Shown here: one piece after another, positions 35,070 to 43,986 of the stretch
Layout: each line of letters opens with the position of its first letter
How positions within the stretch are numbered: the stretch's first letter is position 1
NCBI RefSeq assembly: GCF_021431925.1
Contig: NZ_CP090373.1
Span: 62,001-126,000, forward strand
DNA length: 64,000 nt
Direction of reading: 5' to 3'
From: Halobaculum sp. CBA1158
Lineage (GTDB): Archaea > Halobacteriota > Halobacteria > Halobacteriales > Haloferacaceae
The notes under the pieces: generated by a model
What the model was told of the DNA's origin: nothing
What the model saw: only the letters and a program-made list of their open reading frames with translations
Database searches by the model: none
Program-made: the position numbers and the translations under genes

Positions 35070-35633
35070 ATGGAGCGTCGACAGATTCTCAAGACGGCTG
35101 GAATTCTCGCTACAGGTGGCGTAACTGGTCTCGCCGGATGCAGTAGTTCGGGGAACGGAGACGGTGGCGGTGAGCCGACCACGACTGAAACGCAGGAGAC
35201 AGCTGGTGGGTCAGGAGACTCGAATACCGTCATGATGGTCACCGAAGGGAGCGAGTATTATTTCGATCCCATCGGCCTGTTCATCGAATCTGGGGAAACT
35301 GTGACATTCGAAATCCAGAGCGGGAGCCACTCGGCAACCGCCTACAAAGAGGGAACGAGTTCAGCCTCGGTAAATCGGATTCCCGAAAGCGCAGAAACGT
35401 TCAATAGCGAAACGCTGAGTGAACAGGGCGCAACGTACGAGCACACGTTCGAGACCACAGGGACGTACGATTACTTCTGTATCCCGCACAAGACCCTAGG
35501 GATGGTCGGCCGGATCGTCGTCGGCGAACCCGGCGGTCCCGCCGAGGGGAGTATGCCGCCGGACGGAGACGTTCCCGAAAGCCAGACCATCGTCGATCAA
35601 GGCAGCGTCTCGTACAGCTCGTTCTCCGGATAG
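35070..35633 (+). CDS. Halocyanin-like blue copper lipoprotein
   Basis: A 187-residue protein with a Tat-type signal and lipobox (RRQILKTAG, then GLAGC), a Gly/Thr linker, and a plastocyanin-fold domain. Type 1 copper ligands are His 87 in SGSHSA, Cys 136 and His 139 in YFCIPH, and Met 144 in LGMVG. Halocyanins carry electrons at the outer face of the membrane. A CCTTAT element about 27 bases before the ATG supports the start. It stands alone just after the tRNA, in line with the redox genes of this island. Confidence 0.9.
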   Translation: MERRQILKTAGILATGGVTGLAGCSSSGNGDGGGEPTTTETQETAGGSGDSNTVMMVTEGSEYYFDPIGLFIESGETVTFEIQSGSHSATAYKEGTSSASVNRIPESAETFNSETLSEQGATYEHTFETTGTYDYFCIPHKTLGMVGRIVVGEPGGPAEGSMPPDGDVPESQTIVDQGSVSYSSFSG

Positions 35634-35736
35634 GCGGCCGCGTATACTGCGAGCTGTGCGCTCTGGATTCGCTTGAACACCATATGAACGACATTGACTC
35701 TGCTTCGGACCTACAGTATGGAGACATACGCTATCG

Positions 35737-36489
35737 ATGACGCTCGCACAAGGCCCGTGGCCGACATACACGGATGCTGCTCTCGATAGTGTTCGACAAG
35801 AACGACGCGAGGTCGAACGCGAGTGTCAAGCCTTCAAACGCTTTCGCCAGCGTATTCAGACCGTCGAAACACAGACTCTACGGTTCGAACGGTCAGTTGT
35901 TGGAGTGAATCAGAACCTTACACCCGAAGAGAAATCGGTCCGTGATACCATCGAGCTGTGGTATCATGATACTGTGATGGCGGTCGACCACTACGGCGAC
36001 GTGTACGGTGATTCGTTCGAGGCGAGCCTCAGCGCCGAATTCGGGGTCGATGTACTGGTTCTGATCTCGGAAGCGACTACGTTCTCACCGCTCATCAAAC
36101 AACGACTCCTCGAGGCTGCACAGCAGTGTATTGACAACCGTCGGGTCTTTCTAGAAACTCTCGAAGACGAATTCAATACGCTCAAAGACGCGCAATCTAC
36201 AGTTCAAGAGATTCGAGAGGCGATAGCAGAATTTGATTCGACGGAATTACAGGGGATCTCAGATACTGAACTGACCGACAGATACGAGACGCTTCACACA
36301 TTGAATGATGAATGTAAGAGTTGGATCCAGCAACGGCAGGAGGAAATCCACGCTCATCGAATCGATCGGTCGGCAGACGTGGATGCCTACACTGACCTCT
36401 GTTCGTATCTCTATGAAGATCTGGAGGTTGATTATCCGGTATTGGCGACGTTTGTCGATATCTTGGAGATTATTTCCCAATATGAGTAG
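35737..36489 (+). CDS. Coiled-coil protein (DUF7260-like)
   Basis: A 250-residue soluble, acidic protein made almost entirely of helices with heptad character (RQERREVERECQAFKRFR, then EDEFNTLKDAQSTVQ). I recall a haloarchaeal family of similar length (DUF7260), with no known function; the number is from memory. There are no membrane segments. The IS element begins about 70 bp downstream. Confidence 0.65.
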   Translation: MTLAQGPWPTYTDAALDSVRQERREVERECQAFKRFRQRIQTVETQTLRFERSVVGVNQNLTPEEKSVRDTIELWYHDTVMAVDHYGDVYGDSFEASLSAEFGVDVLVLISEATTFSPLIKQRLLEAAQQCIDNRRVFLETLEDEFNTLKDAQSTVQEIREAIAEFDSTELQGISDTELTDRYETLHTLNDECKSWIQQRQEEIHAHRIDRSADVDAYTDLCSYLYEDLEVDYPVLATFVDILEIISQYE

Positions 36490-36561
36490 TTCCCTCTTTC
36501 ACCTCTTACCCAGTCGTCAGTGCCGGTTTCCAGCAAATCTACAGAGAAAGCAAGACGAGTG

Positions 36562-36582
36562 CCTCGGGGCTTGACCCCGAGG
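36562..36582. repeat. Left-end hairpin of the IS200/IS605 element
   Basis: A palindrome with stem CCTCGGGG/CCCCGAGG and a short CTTGA loop. The same 21 bases occur at 38514-38534. Confidence 0.85.
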
Positions 36583-36595
36583 GTGAAGCCGACAC

Positions 36596-37003
36596 TTAGA
36601 CGTGTTCTGTTCGTTCAATGTACCGTTCAATCGTCTCAGTTGAGACGGTTCCCGCAGTCCCGATGTAGTACGAACGTTCCCAGAACCCACTGCCCCACAG
36701 ATACTTCTCCAAGAACGACTCGTGCTGTTCCCACATCTTCCGGGCCGTGACGCTCTTGACCGTCCGAACAATCTCGCTCGGTGCGTGCTTCGGGTGAGCG
36801 GAAAGAAACAGATGTACGTGGTCGGGCGAGATGTGTAACGACAGTATCTCGTAGCCGTACTCGTCGCATACGTCGCTGAAACTCGCTTCCAACGAGTTCT
36901 CAATTGGTTCGAGTATCGAGTGACGATACTTCGGACACCACACGAAGTGGTAGTTGACGTTGTACACCGTGTGATTTGACCGCTTCTCGCCCATATCGAA
37001 CAC
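36596..37003 (-). CDS. tnpA: IS200-type HUH transposase TnpA
   Basis: A 135-residue protein of normal length for the family. The HUH motif is PDHVHLFLS near residue 60, and the fold continues through WERSYYIGTAG and a C-terminal helix (TETIERYIE) that should carry or position the catalytic tyrosine. It cuts and joins single-stranded element ends at the hairpins. An ATG three codons in (36994) is an alternative start. It is divergent from the DUF2080-like gene, with 44 bp between. Confidence 0.92.
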   Translation of the reverse strand: MFDMGEKRSNHTVYNVNYHFVWCPKYRHSILEPIENSLEASFSDVCDEYGYEILSLHISPDHVHLFLSAHPKHAPSEIVRTVKSVTARKMWEQHESFLEKYLWGSGFWERSYYIGTAGTVSTETIERYIERTEHV

Positions 37004-37047
37004 ACTACATCAACACAGTTAAGTATATCCAAAGGATATACACAGGT

Positions 37048-37203
37048 ATGGGGAATCGATTTGAAATCGACGGCGAGGAAGTTCTGGACGGCGAGGTCAA
37101 ACCGTTCGGGAACAGCGCCCACGTCACCGTCCCCAAGCGTTGGCGTGGCGCGGACGTGAAAGTCGTCCGAATCTCAGAACCCACCGGACAAGACGGAGAA
37201 TGA
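37048..37203 (+). CDS. DUF2080-like transposon-associated small protein
   Basis: A 51-residue protein, MGNRFEIDGEEVL then KPFGNSAHVTVPKRWRG, with the look of an AbrB/SpoVT-type or related small DNA-binding fold. Such genes precede tnpB in many haloarchaeal IS200/IS605 elements and are annotated DUF2080. Its stop overlaps the tnpB start (ATGA), so tnpB translation is probably coupled. A regulatory role for the element is inferred. Confidence 0.8.
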   Translation: MGNRFEIDGEEVLDGEVKPFGNSAHVTVPKRWRGADVKVVRISEPTGQDGE

Positions 37204-38495
37204 ACAACTCGCAGGGCCTCGTCAAGACGCTGGATTTCCATCTCAACATCCAGAGTGACAACGAGGGCCTGTTGTACGACGCCACGCTCGAAGCCCGCCG
37301 AGTGTACAATGAAACCACCCGGCTCGCCAAAGGGGGCGTAGACTGGGACTCGATTTCCACGCGCCTCGAAGACGATGCCGACCTCGTAAAGAACACGACC
37401 CAACGCATCGTTGCCAAGGCACTCGGGGCGATGGAGAACTACTACGAGTACGACGACTTCGGCAAACCCAGCCACACAAAGGACGGCACGTACCCGCTTC
37501 GGGCGAACTTCTCGGAGGGTTACAATCTTTCGCTCACCGATGAAGGCGATGTGGCGTTCCGAATCAGCGCGAAGCCGTACAACCACGTCAAGGGCGTCCT
37601 TGATGGAAGTGATGCCCACCTCGACCTCCTCAAGACCGCGCTCAAAAGCGACGAGTGGAAGGTCACAACGTCCGAGACGCTGTGGTGTGACGGTGAACCG
37701 GAACTCCACGTCAATATCCGCAATACCGAGCAGACCGTTCGAGACAAGCAAGACTCACGGACGGTCGTCGGCGTGGACGTGAACGAGGACAACGTGGCCC
37801 TCACCGCACTCTCAGAGGATGGCGTCGAAGACACGCTGGTCATCGACTTCCCCGAAATCAAGTTCGAGCGCCATCGCTACTTCACGATGCGGAAGCGCGT
37901 CCAGAACGCGGGGAAGGACAGCATACACGACACGCTGGAAGGGCGTGAGGAACGGTTCGTCCGTGACCGACTCCACAAAGTGTCTCGGCACATCGTGGAG
38001 TGGACTCAGCAGTTCGAGAGGCCGTGCATCGTCTTTGAAGACCTCAAAGAGATGCGCGACAGTATCGACTACGGCACACGGATGAACCGACGCTTGCACC
38101 ACCTCCCGTTCCGCGCTCTGCAATACTACACGTCGTACAAGGCGTCGTTCGAGGGCATTCCGACCAGATGGATTAATCCCGAGTACACGAGCCAGCGGTG
38201 TCCGATGTGTGGGCACACGGAGCGTGCGAATCGGAACAAGAAGCGGTTCAAGTGTAAGGACTGTTCCCATCAAGACCACAGCGACCGAGGCGCAAGCGTC
38301 AACATTTCCGTGAAAGGCATCAAGAAGCATCAAGATTGGAATGTGCCTGCTCTCAACAGCCTTCCACAAGTTCGGAAGGTGCGACGGCAGGCATCGGGGG
38401 CCGTGGACGCCCCGACCGCAACCCGCTCGTCCGTTCGAGACGACCGTGACCCATCTCGGGGTGTGGCGTCGAGGACGGCGGGAGTGTCAGACTAA
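37200..38495 (+). CDS. tnpB: TnpB RNA-guided nuclease of the IS element
   Basis: A 431-residue protein. The RuvC-like site is split as Asp in VVGVDVNED (near 192), Glu in IVFEDL (near 279) and Asp in HSDRGAS (near 361). A zinc ribbon (CPMCG, CKDC) lies near 333-350. All catalytic residues are present, so it may be active as a guide-RNA-directed nuclease that favours retention of the element. The ATG at 37200 overlaps the stop of the small gene. An upstream in-frame codon at 37140 overlaps that gene and is less likely. Confidence 0.92.
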   Translation: MNNSQGLVKTLDFHLNIQSDNEGLLYDATLEARRVYNETTRLAKGGVDWDSISTRLEDDADLVKNTTQRIVAKALGAMENYYEYDDFGKPSHTKDGTYPLRANFSEGYNLSLTDEGDVAFRISAKPYNHVKGVLDGSDAHLDLLKTALKSDEWKVTTSETLWCDGEPELHVNIRNTEQTVRDKQDSRTVVGVDVNEDNVALTALSEDGVEDTLVIDFPEIKFERHRYFTMRKRVQNAGKDSIHDTLEGREERFVRDRLHKVSRHIVEWTQQFERPCIVFEDLKEMRDSIDYGTRMNRRLHHLPFRALQYYTSYKASFEGIPTRWINPEYTSQRCPMCGHTERANRNKKRFKCKDCSHQDHSDRGASVNISVKGIKKHQDWNVPALNSLPQVRKVRRQASGAVDAPTATRSSVRDDRDPSRGVASRTAGVSD

Positions 38496-38534
38496 ACTGC
38501 GGGAAGACAGAGGCCTCGGGGCTTGACCCCGAGG
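38400..38534 (+). ncRNA. Probable omega/reRNA region at the tnpB 3' end
   Basis: In characterised IS200/IS605 elements the guide scaffold overlaps the end of tnpB and the right-end hairpin, with the guide taken from flanking DNA. The hairpin at 38514-38534 ends such a region here. Borders are approximate and inferred from the family. Confidence 0.4.
38514..38534. repeat. Right-end hairpin of the IS200/IS605 element
   Basis: The same palindrome as at 36562-36582, 18 bases after the tnpB stop. The flank beyond it should supply the TnpB guide. Confidence 0.85.
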
Positions 38535-38581
38535 TGGTTCACTTTGTTAACGGTTTTGTCTATCCGGTCACAACAGTACAT

Positions 38582-38767
38582 ATGGAATTCGACTTCGTGC
38601 GCTCGGTGGCTCCTCTCGTCGTAATTGTCGCCGTCGCAGCGATTGCGCTCACGACCGTGATGACCTCCTCGACAGTCTTTATGATGGTTCTGCCCTCGAT
38701 GATCGTCTTCTCGGTCATCGCGTTCTTCTTCGGGATGAAACACGGCGAGTTCCGCGCCAGTCCGTAA
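38582..38767 (+). CDS. Small membrane protein
   Basis: A 61-residue protein with two hydrophobic helices (SVAPLVVIVAVAAIALTTVM and VLPSMIVFSVIAFFFG) and a short charged tail. Similar tiny proteins are common in haloarchaea. It starts about 47 bases after the right IS hairpin, so its promoter may lie in or across the IS end. The 220 bp after it show no gene; a short stretch with a possible transposase remnant was not assignable. Confidence 0.6.
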   Translation: MEFDFVRSVAPLVVIVAVAAIALTTVMTSSTVFMMVLPSMIVFSVIAFFFGMKHGEFRASP

Positions 38768-38987
38768 CAGGCCGATCCAGTAGCCGAAATCCGGCGGGTG
38801 GGGGTCCACGTTAGCTCCCAGCGGTGTCGATTTCGGTTGATTTCGATGACCGATTCGCAGTCCTCAGTAGGTCATAGATGCGTTCGTAGACCCTGTTTCG
38901 GCCCGTTGAACATGTTCAATAAGAGCGACCAAACTAACTACACCGAAGTTCAGTATGTGGGCGATAGAGTCTAAAGTTAAGAATGGA

Positions 38988-39845
38988 TTACCTCTCGGTG
39001 ATTCGAACCTGCTGTTCGCGGTCTTCTCCCGACCACAGCATACGATAGCTCATATCTGGTTCATCATCAGTTTCGTCGTTTCCGGGATCTCTCACTTCGA
39101 ATGGGTCAGTCAAAGACCACTCAACGGTTTCTCCAGCGGAAATGGGGTGTGAAATAGCCGCAACTGGAGCGTAGGCGATTCCACCACCAGTTCGGTTGAG
39201 GCCGGCGACGAACCGTGTTTGCAGGTCGCTGTCGTTTGTGACGGTGAACGTGATTTCAGGCTCGGTGCCAATGGAGACCGTCTCGGGGACCGACCACTCG
39301 ACAGTCAGCGATGGCTCCGGAGCAGCAAGTCTGGCCTGCAGCGTGGAGTCTGGCTGCCAAGCTCCCCCCGGCCAGAGAAGACTAGTGTCGGTCGTCTCCC
39401 CGCTTTCAGGTAATTCAAAGAGAACCCAGCCATTCCCGGTCTCGGCATCGTATCGACGTTTTTTGTTTCCGTATAACCGGTACAAGTCTCGAGCACCTTG
39501 GGCTTGTGACGGGCCGAATTCTTTGCCATCGAACCGGAAGACAAGGTCGGACCGGGCGGGTGGCTCGCCGGCGGTCACCGACAACTCCAGAAAGAAAAAC
39601 TGCCCACGGTCGTTGACACCGAGTGAGTCTGCGGTTGCCAACTGGACAATCGCGGGTTGAAGCGCATCTAGTTCTACGGAAAGATCTAAGCCATCGGGCG
39701 TTCCCGTCGGAGTCTGCGTGGATGTCGCAGTAGGGGTGTCAGACCTCACACTGCCGTTTGAAGTTAGCCTTTCAGAACCACCTGTACAGCCAGCTAATCC
39801 GCCAACTGTCGCACCACACAGAGCGAGTAGTTGTCGGCGTCTCAT
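38988..39845 (-). CDS. Secreted lipoprotein, unknown function
   Basis: A 285-residue protein with a basic start, hydrophobic core and lipobox (MRRRQLLALCG, then GLAGC). A Thr/Pro-rich spacer follows, then a beta-rich domain ending in an Ig-like part (SIGTEPEITFTVTNDS). It is likely anchored on the outer surface. An ACTTAC element about 27 bases upstream supports the ATG at 39845. No metal-binding pattern is obvious. Its family is not recognised. Confidence 0.65.
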   Translation of the reverse strand: MRRRQLLALCGATVGGLAGCTGGSERLTSNGSVRSDTPTATSTQTPTGTPDGLDLSVELDALQPAIVQLATADSLGVNDRGQFFFLELSVTAGEPPARSDLVFRFDGKEFGPSQAQGARDLYRLYGNKKRRYDAETGNGWVLFELPESGETTDTSLLWPGGAWQPDSTLQARLAAPEPSLTVEWSVPETVSIGTEPEITFTVTNDSDLQTRFVAGLNRTGGGIAYAPVAAISHPISAGETVEWSLTDPFEVRDPGNDETDDEPDMSYRMLWSGEDREQQVRITER

Positions 39846-40321
39846 GTATGCGTGATACAAGCATCTCGGTAAGTGTTTTCTGGAGGCTATAAAGAAATTT
39901 TAGCCATCTGTAAAATTCTATTCCACGCCTACGAACTCCTTTCATATTGATGCCTCACTATACGAAATCAGTCTGGGATACCGTCTCCTGAACTGAATCA
40001 GCCGGTAACATGGCAGATAAAATCCCTCGGGACTGTTCGATAGGATATCTAATCGCAGAAGTGAGTACTACATTGAGATGTCTACTTTTACATCAAGGTG
40101 CATATTTCCGGTGGTTATCAAGTTATTTGACGGTCAGTACGCACATTCTCTAACGATTTATTCTTAATTTGACTAAAAACCTTCCAGAAACCGTCCTACG
40201 ACACGCTCAGTCCGCGCGACGGCTGTTTCAGCCGGGCAGTGTCGAACCAACAGGAGTCCACCAGAGCCGATAAGTCCTATCGTTCAGTTAGATCCAGTCC
40301 TGGTCGTCGTGTAGAGCATCT
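39846..40321. other. Intergenic region, no gene seen
   Basis: These 476 bases are AT-rich compared with the neighbours. They include a promoter-like stretch next to the lipoprotein start and a short hairpin (CGGCTG-TTT-CAGCCG, about 40218-40233). The hairpin segment could be a terminator or the end of an old insertion. No open frame with haloarchaeal codon use is present. Confidence 0.4.
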
Positions 40322-41476
40322 CTACGTGGAGTAGCCGGCGTACTCCATGAGCTGGTTGAAGATGTCCGTATCCATGACGGACCGATAGACCACGCCGGTG
40401 AGCATCCCGCCGGGATAGAACGTGCCGTTCATCACGTGATTGACCTTATGACAGTGCATCAGGTAGATGCCGGGGTCCGCATCGGCAGTAAATTCGATTG
40501 TGTGTCGTTCAGCAGGGGCAACGTTCGTGACGTCCATGTCGTGTCGGGCAGCCTCCGGAATCGTCCCGCCGTCCTTTTCGACGCGCTGGAAGCGGTGGTT
40601 ATGGATGTGCATCGGGTGCGACATGTACCCACCGTTGACGAGGTGGATACGAACTGAGTCGCCTTCGTCGACGATGATCGGCGACCCTTCTTCGGGGTGC
40701 AGCGTCCGGGGAGCGCTCTTCCCATTGACGGTAAACACGTCCGGGTTTCGACTTGCCGAATTGTAGGTGAAGTCCGCCTCACCGGCCCACTTCCGTGGAA
40801 CTCGCGAGTCCCAGTCCTTGATCGTCATGAAGTATTCGCGGTCCGCCGGTTCGTAGCCTTCGGGATCGACTCGGTAGACCCCGTACATGCCCATGTCGAT
40901 ATGCCGGTGGGTCTGGAAGTGACAATGGTAGAAATGCGTCCCAGGGACGTTAGCGGGGATCTCGTAGGTGTGTGTCTCCCCTGGCGGGACCTGAATGCCG
41001 GTCGTCGTCGGAACGCCATCGTTCTCCCACGTCTTGCGAACTCCGTGGAAGTGAATCGTATGGGGACGTCGACCATCGGTGTTGTCGAGTCTCACCTCCA
41101 TCGCGTTACCCTCGGTCGTTCTGAGAATTGGGCCAGGGACGCTGGGGTCGTTGTCGTCGGCCTGGAACGCCCAGACGCGGGGGAATTCGACGGGCCCACC
41201 CATTGTATCGAGCGGGTGGACCGCGTGTCGGGCCTGCTGAGTCCGCATCGTCACTTCGCCGCCCTGCTCGTCGACGTTGACGACTGTTGGAGGGCTGGTG
41301 TAGGGGAGATCAGGCGAGTCAGTTTGTGCCTGCGTGGGGGTACCGCTCGTTGCTGCTGGCTCGTTGGCTCCGCCCGCAGAACAGCCTGCTAACGAAGCGA
41401 TACCGGTCGCGCCAGTTGCCGCGAGAAACTCACGCCGGGACAGTCCGGTTCCGGGTGCGCCGAAACGTGTAGTCAT
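40322..41476 (-). CDS. Multicopper oxidase, short form, Tat-exported lipoprotein
   Basis: A 384-residue protein with a twin-arginine signal and lipobox (SRREFLAATG, then LAGC). Copper motifs are HFHG, HCHFQTH, HPMHIHNH and HCHKVNH, so four histidine clusters are present within a length closer to two-domain laccases and nitrite reductases than to CueO. The T1 Cys-His pair is in the last cluster. A different branch from the oxidase at 20162. Oxidation of Cu(I), phenols or nitrite reduction are all possible by family; the clusters favour a laccase-like oxidase. Confidence 0.85.
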   Translation of the reverse strand: MTTRFGAPGTGLSRREFLAATGATGIASLAGCSAGGANEPAATSGTPTQAQTDSPDLPYTSPPTVVNVDEQGGEVTMRTQQARHAVHPLDTMGGPVEFPRVWAFQADDNDPSVPGPILRTTEGNAMEVRLDNTDGRRPHTIHFHGVRKTWENDGVPTTTGIQVPPGETHTYEIPANVPGTHFYHCHFQTHRHIDMGMYGVYRVDPEGYEPADREYFMTIKDWDSRVPRKWAGEADFTYNSASRNPDVFTVNGKSAPRTLHPEEGSPIIVDEGDSVRIHLVNGGYMSHPMHIHNHRFQRVEKDGGTIPEAARHDMDVTNVAPAERHTIEFTADADPGIYLMHCHKVNHVMNGTFYPGGMLTGVVYRSVMDTDIFNQLMEYAGYST

Positions 41477-41644
41477 GATACACTCGGTATTTTGGTTGGC
41501 CTAAACATAGGGCGACTGCGGTGTCCCAATTCACGGGACAGCGCGTGGATATGTTCGGCAAAAGGTGAATGAAGATGGCGGCTTTTCACCTATACTTGTT
41601 CGCCGTTAGGAGTCCGAGATTGGGGCTAGAAAGCGATCAGATTT

Positions 41645-42370
41645 TTAGAGTCCGCCCGTGGACGACAGATAGACTCCTGCGAACTGCACCGCGTTATACG
41701 TCCCGTGAATCACAGCCGGCACTGTGAGGTTGTCCGTGTACTCGTACGCTGCTCCCAGTACTAAGGCCAGGACGAATGCGATACCGATGTACACCAGTTT
41801 GCCTTCCCCTGACAACGAGAAGAGATGGATCGATGCGAACAGAGCGCTTGCGAGGACGATTGCACGGGCCGGATGGAGACTTTCACGGAGGGTGCCCTGG
41901 ACGAGGCCCCGGAACAACAGCTCTTCTCCCGGGCCGACCAACAGGAATTGGAGGGGGATCAGAAGAAGGAAGACACTCGGATTTTGTCGCCCGACCTCGA
42001 CGATCTGATTCTGAGCCGAGTTCAGACCGAGGGCCGTGATTACTGAGGACGCCACAAAGAGCAACCCCAGGATCGCTATACTCCCCCCGACAATCACCGC
42101 CCCATCACGCTTGTCAGGCAGACGAACTGGAACGAATCCGAATCCGAGATCACGGCCTTTGAGATAGAGGATGGCGATGCCCCCAAACGTCACTCCTTGG
42201 AGGAAGAACGTACTCAAAACCAGCCTGAGGGCTGGACGCGACGCAAGGTCGACTCCAAACAGCCCAACGCCCGTAGCGACGGCAAGGAATACGATAGCCC
42301 CCGCGACGTATGATCCATACGTGAGACCAATAGCAGAGGCGACAGATCGGAAGCGAGATGTCGACGACAT
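41645..42370 (-). CDS. CPBP-family intramembrane protease
   Basis: A 241-residue, eight-helix protein. The Abi/CPBP signature is present: the Glu pair in GPGEELLFRG, a His in FASIHLF, and a third site in VIHGTYNAV. Such proteases process prenylated or peptide substrates and some give bacteriocin self-protection. It resembles the broken gene at 49999 throughout. It is transcribed toward the multicopper oxidase, with a 168-bp gap. Confidence 0.85.
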   Translation of the reverse strand: MSSTSRFRSVASAIGLTYGSYVAGAIVFLAVATGVGLFGVDLASRPALRLVLSTFFLQGVTFGGIAILYLKGRDLGFGFVPVRLPDKRDGAVIVGGSIAILGLLFVASSVITALGLNSAQNQIVEVGRQNPSVFLLLIPLQFLLVGPGEELLFRGLVQGTLRESLHPARAIVLASALFASIHLFSLSGEGKLVYIGIAFVLALVLGAAYEYTDNLTVPAVIHGTYNAVQFAGVYLSSTGGL

Positions 42371-42468
42371 AAATCAGACGTGATTGTAGGGCTCCACCCT
42401 ACAAGCTGGCTTCGATAGGTCGATTCCGGTACTATTCATTCCAAGACATCCCGCGGTAATGATTTTGT

Positions 42469-42912
42469 TCATGGCTGACGTTCAGGTTCGACGAGGTTGG
42501 ATCCAGCGAGGACTGTAATCGTCACGAGCACGAACGCGATGAGTGAGAGATTCGGAATCGTGAGTCCGAGTACCGGTGCCTGCCACTGGACGACTGCACA
42601 GGGACCAGCAAAGGTGCATGATGTCATGGTTATCTGGAGATAAGAGTGATATGCAGCGATCATCCCGCCGGGCACGGACAGTGGCACGACAGTCCGCCAG
42701 ATGGTGTTGTGGTTCTCGATGGCAGCAACGCCGACAACGACAACGTGTGGGTACATGAGGATCCGTTGGTACCAGCAGAGGGTACACGGAACGAGGCCGA
42801 GTCCGAGGCTGAACCAGAGGCTCCCGACGGTTGCGACTGCCGCGACGATCGCCCCGCTCGCGAGCCAGAACCGACCGTTGGCAGTGGCCGGCTCAGTTCG
42901 ATCCGATTGCAT
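42469..42912 (-). CDS. dsbB: DsbB-like disulfide-bond oxidoreductase
   Basis: A 147-residue, four-helix protein with the first redox pair in PCTLCWYQRILMYP and the second in SCTFAGPC. The QR after CWY is the quinone-contact site typical of DsbB. It re-oxidises DsbA and passes electrons to quinone. The ATG at 42912 lies inside the end of the upstream dsbA-like gene (20-base overlap), so the two are coupled; a longer frame exists but would run deep into that gene. Confidence 0.88.
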   Translation of the reverse strand: MQSDRTEPATANGRFWLASGAIVAAVATVGSLWFSLGLGLVPCTLCWYQRILMYPHVVVVGVAAIENHNTIWRTVVPLSVPGGMIAAYHSYLQITMTSCTFAGPCAVVQWQAPVLGLTIPNLSLIAFVLVTITVLAGSNLVEPERQP

Positions 42913-43879
42913 CCTCGATGAGCTGTCTCGTTCGATCTCCGTTTCCGAGTGGGTTGATTGTCGTTCCATCGATGAGGAGCGCCGGCGTGGAAGAGATCCC
43001 GTTATTTTCCGCAGCGCTGTCCGTCGCCCGAAGTGCGTCAGTATACTGGTTTTCCTGAATCGCCGTCCGGACCGGGTCTGTCTCTGAGACTCCTGCCGAC
43101 CGAGCAAATTGTACCATCTTATCTGCAGTTGCCCATTGCTCACGTTCGGGCGGCTGATTCTGGAACACGTATTCGTGAAATGCCCAGTAGGAGGCCGGTT
43201 CGGCGTTCCAGACGGCTAACCCGGCTTGCCCAGCTGCCGGCGCATCTGGGCCAAGAAACGGTTCGCCACCAAAATAGGCGAGATCGCGAAATTCGAGTGC
43301 GATATCACCCGGCTCGACGTAGTCCGCCACCAACTGCGAGAGCATTCCCGTACTGAACTGGGCGCAGTATGGGCACTTCCAGCTCCCGAAGTAGGTGACT
43401 GTAACCTCGGCGTCAGCAGACCCCATTGTTGCGTACCGGAATTCGCTCGGCGATTCGGGAATTGGTGCGGACGTGATGACACCCGTTTCACTGTTTGCAT
43501 TTGTGCCCCCACCGGATTTGGCGCTCGGATCGTCAGAGAGAACGGATCCGCCAACGACGAGCGCGGCAGCGGCGCTCCCACCGCCGGCGAGGAGGAGCTG
43601 TCGACGAGTGAGTCCCCCGACGGCAGTACCGACCCCACCCTCAGAGAGACGCTCTGTGAATGTGAGAGAGTCGACGGCCGCGTCCGCTCGCTTGGAGTCA
43701 ACGCGTGAGAGGTCGTCGGGATGTGCAGCGAGCCAATGACGATACAATTGCTTGTGGGGTTCTTTTTCCAATTGCGTACCACAGTAGTGGCACGCGCTGT
43801 GGGCGTTCCATGTGTGATCGCGGGTGGCTCCAGCTGTTTCGAACTGGTCGGCACAGATTGGGCACGTGTGTGATGTCAT
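42893..43879 (-). CDS. DsbA-like thioredoxin-fold protein with N-terminal zinc finger and internal Tat signal
   Basis: A 328-residue protein. Residues 1-50 form two Cys/His units (CPICADQF, CHYCGT) of the C2H2 type. At about residue 90 a twin-arginine motif (TRRQLLLAGGG) leads into a hydrophobic helix. The thioredoxin domain has the active site CPYC near 168 and a cis-Pro loop (SSTPALLIDG). The finger would stay in the cytoplasm and the redox domain outside, if the internal signal acts as an anchor. It forms disulfides in exported proteins together with the overlapping DsbB. Confidence 0.88.
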   Translation of the reverse strand: MTSHTCPICADQFETAGATRDHTWNAHSACHYCGTQLEKEPHKQLYRHWLAAHPDDLSRVDSKRADAAVDSLTFTERLSEGGVGTAVGGLTRRQLLLAGGGSAAAALVVGGSVLSDDPSAKSGGGTNANSETGVITSAPIPESPSEFRYATMGSADAEVTVTYFGSWKCPYCAQFSTGMLSQLVADYVEPGDIALEFRDLAYFGGEPFLGPDAPAAGQAGLAVWNAEPASYWAFHEYVFQNQPPEREQWATADKMVQFARSAGVSETDPVRTAIQENQYTDALRATDSAAENNGISSTPALLIDGTTINPLGNGDRTRQLIEDAIGSN

Positions 43880-43986
43880 TTTAGTCGCTACTTAGAGTAG
43901 GCTGTATCAGAGATGTAGTATCTCGTTTTCGGTAGCCGGGTTGAGTGGTTGTCATTGGTGGGGTCATTCAACGGGGGAGTGATCGG

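Larger units (their letters stand above)
36562..38534. mobile_element. IS200/IS605-family insertion sequence (tnpA, DUF2080-like gene, tnpB)
   Basis: The element has divergent tnpA and tnpB genes and a small gene overlapping tnpB. Identical hairpins lie near both ends (36562-36582 and 38514-38534), each CCTCGGGGC-TTGA-CCCCGAGG-like. These are the subterminal palindromes bound by the HUH transposase. The true ends lie some bases outside the hairpins. There are no terminal inverted repeats or target duplication, as expected for this family. Both genes look intact. Confidence 0.9.

Noticed and set aside
38768-38987. Possible transposase remnant after the small membrane gene
   Set aside because: One frame reads LVALIEHVQRAETG before a stop, too short to name a family.
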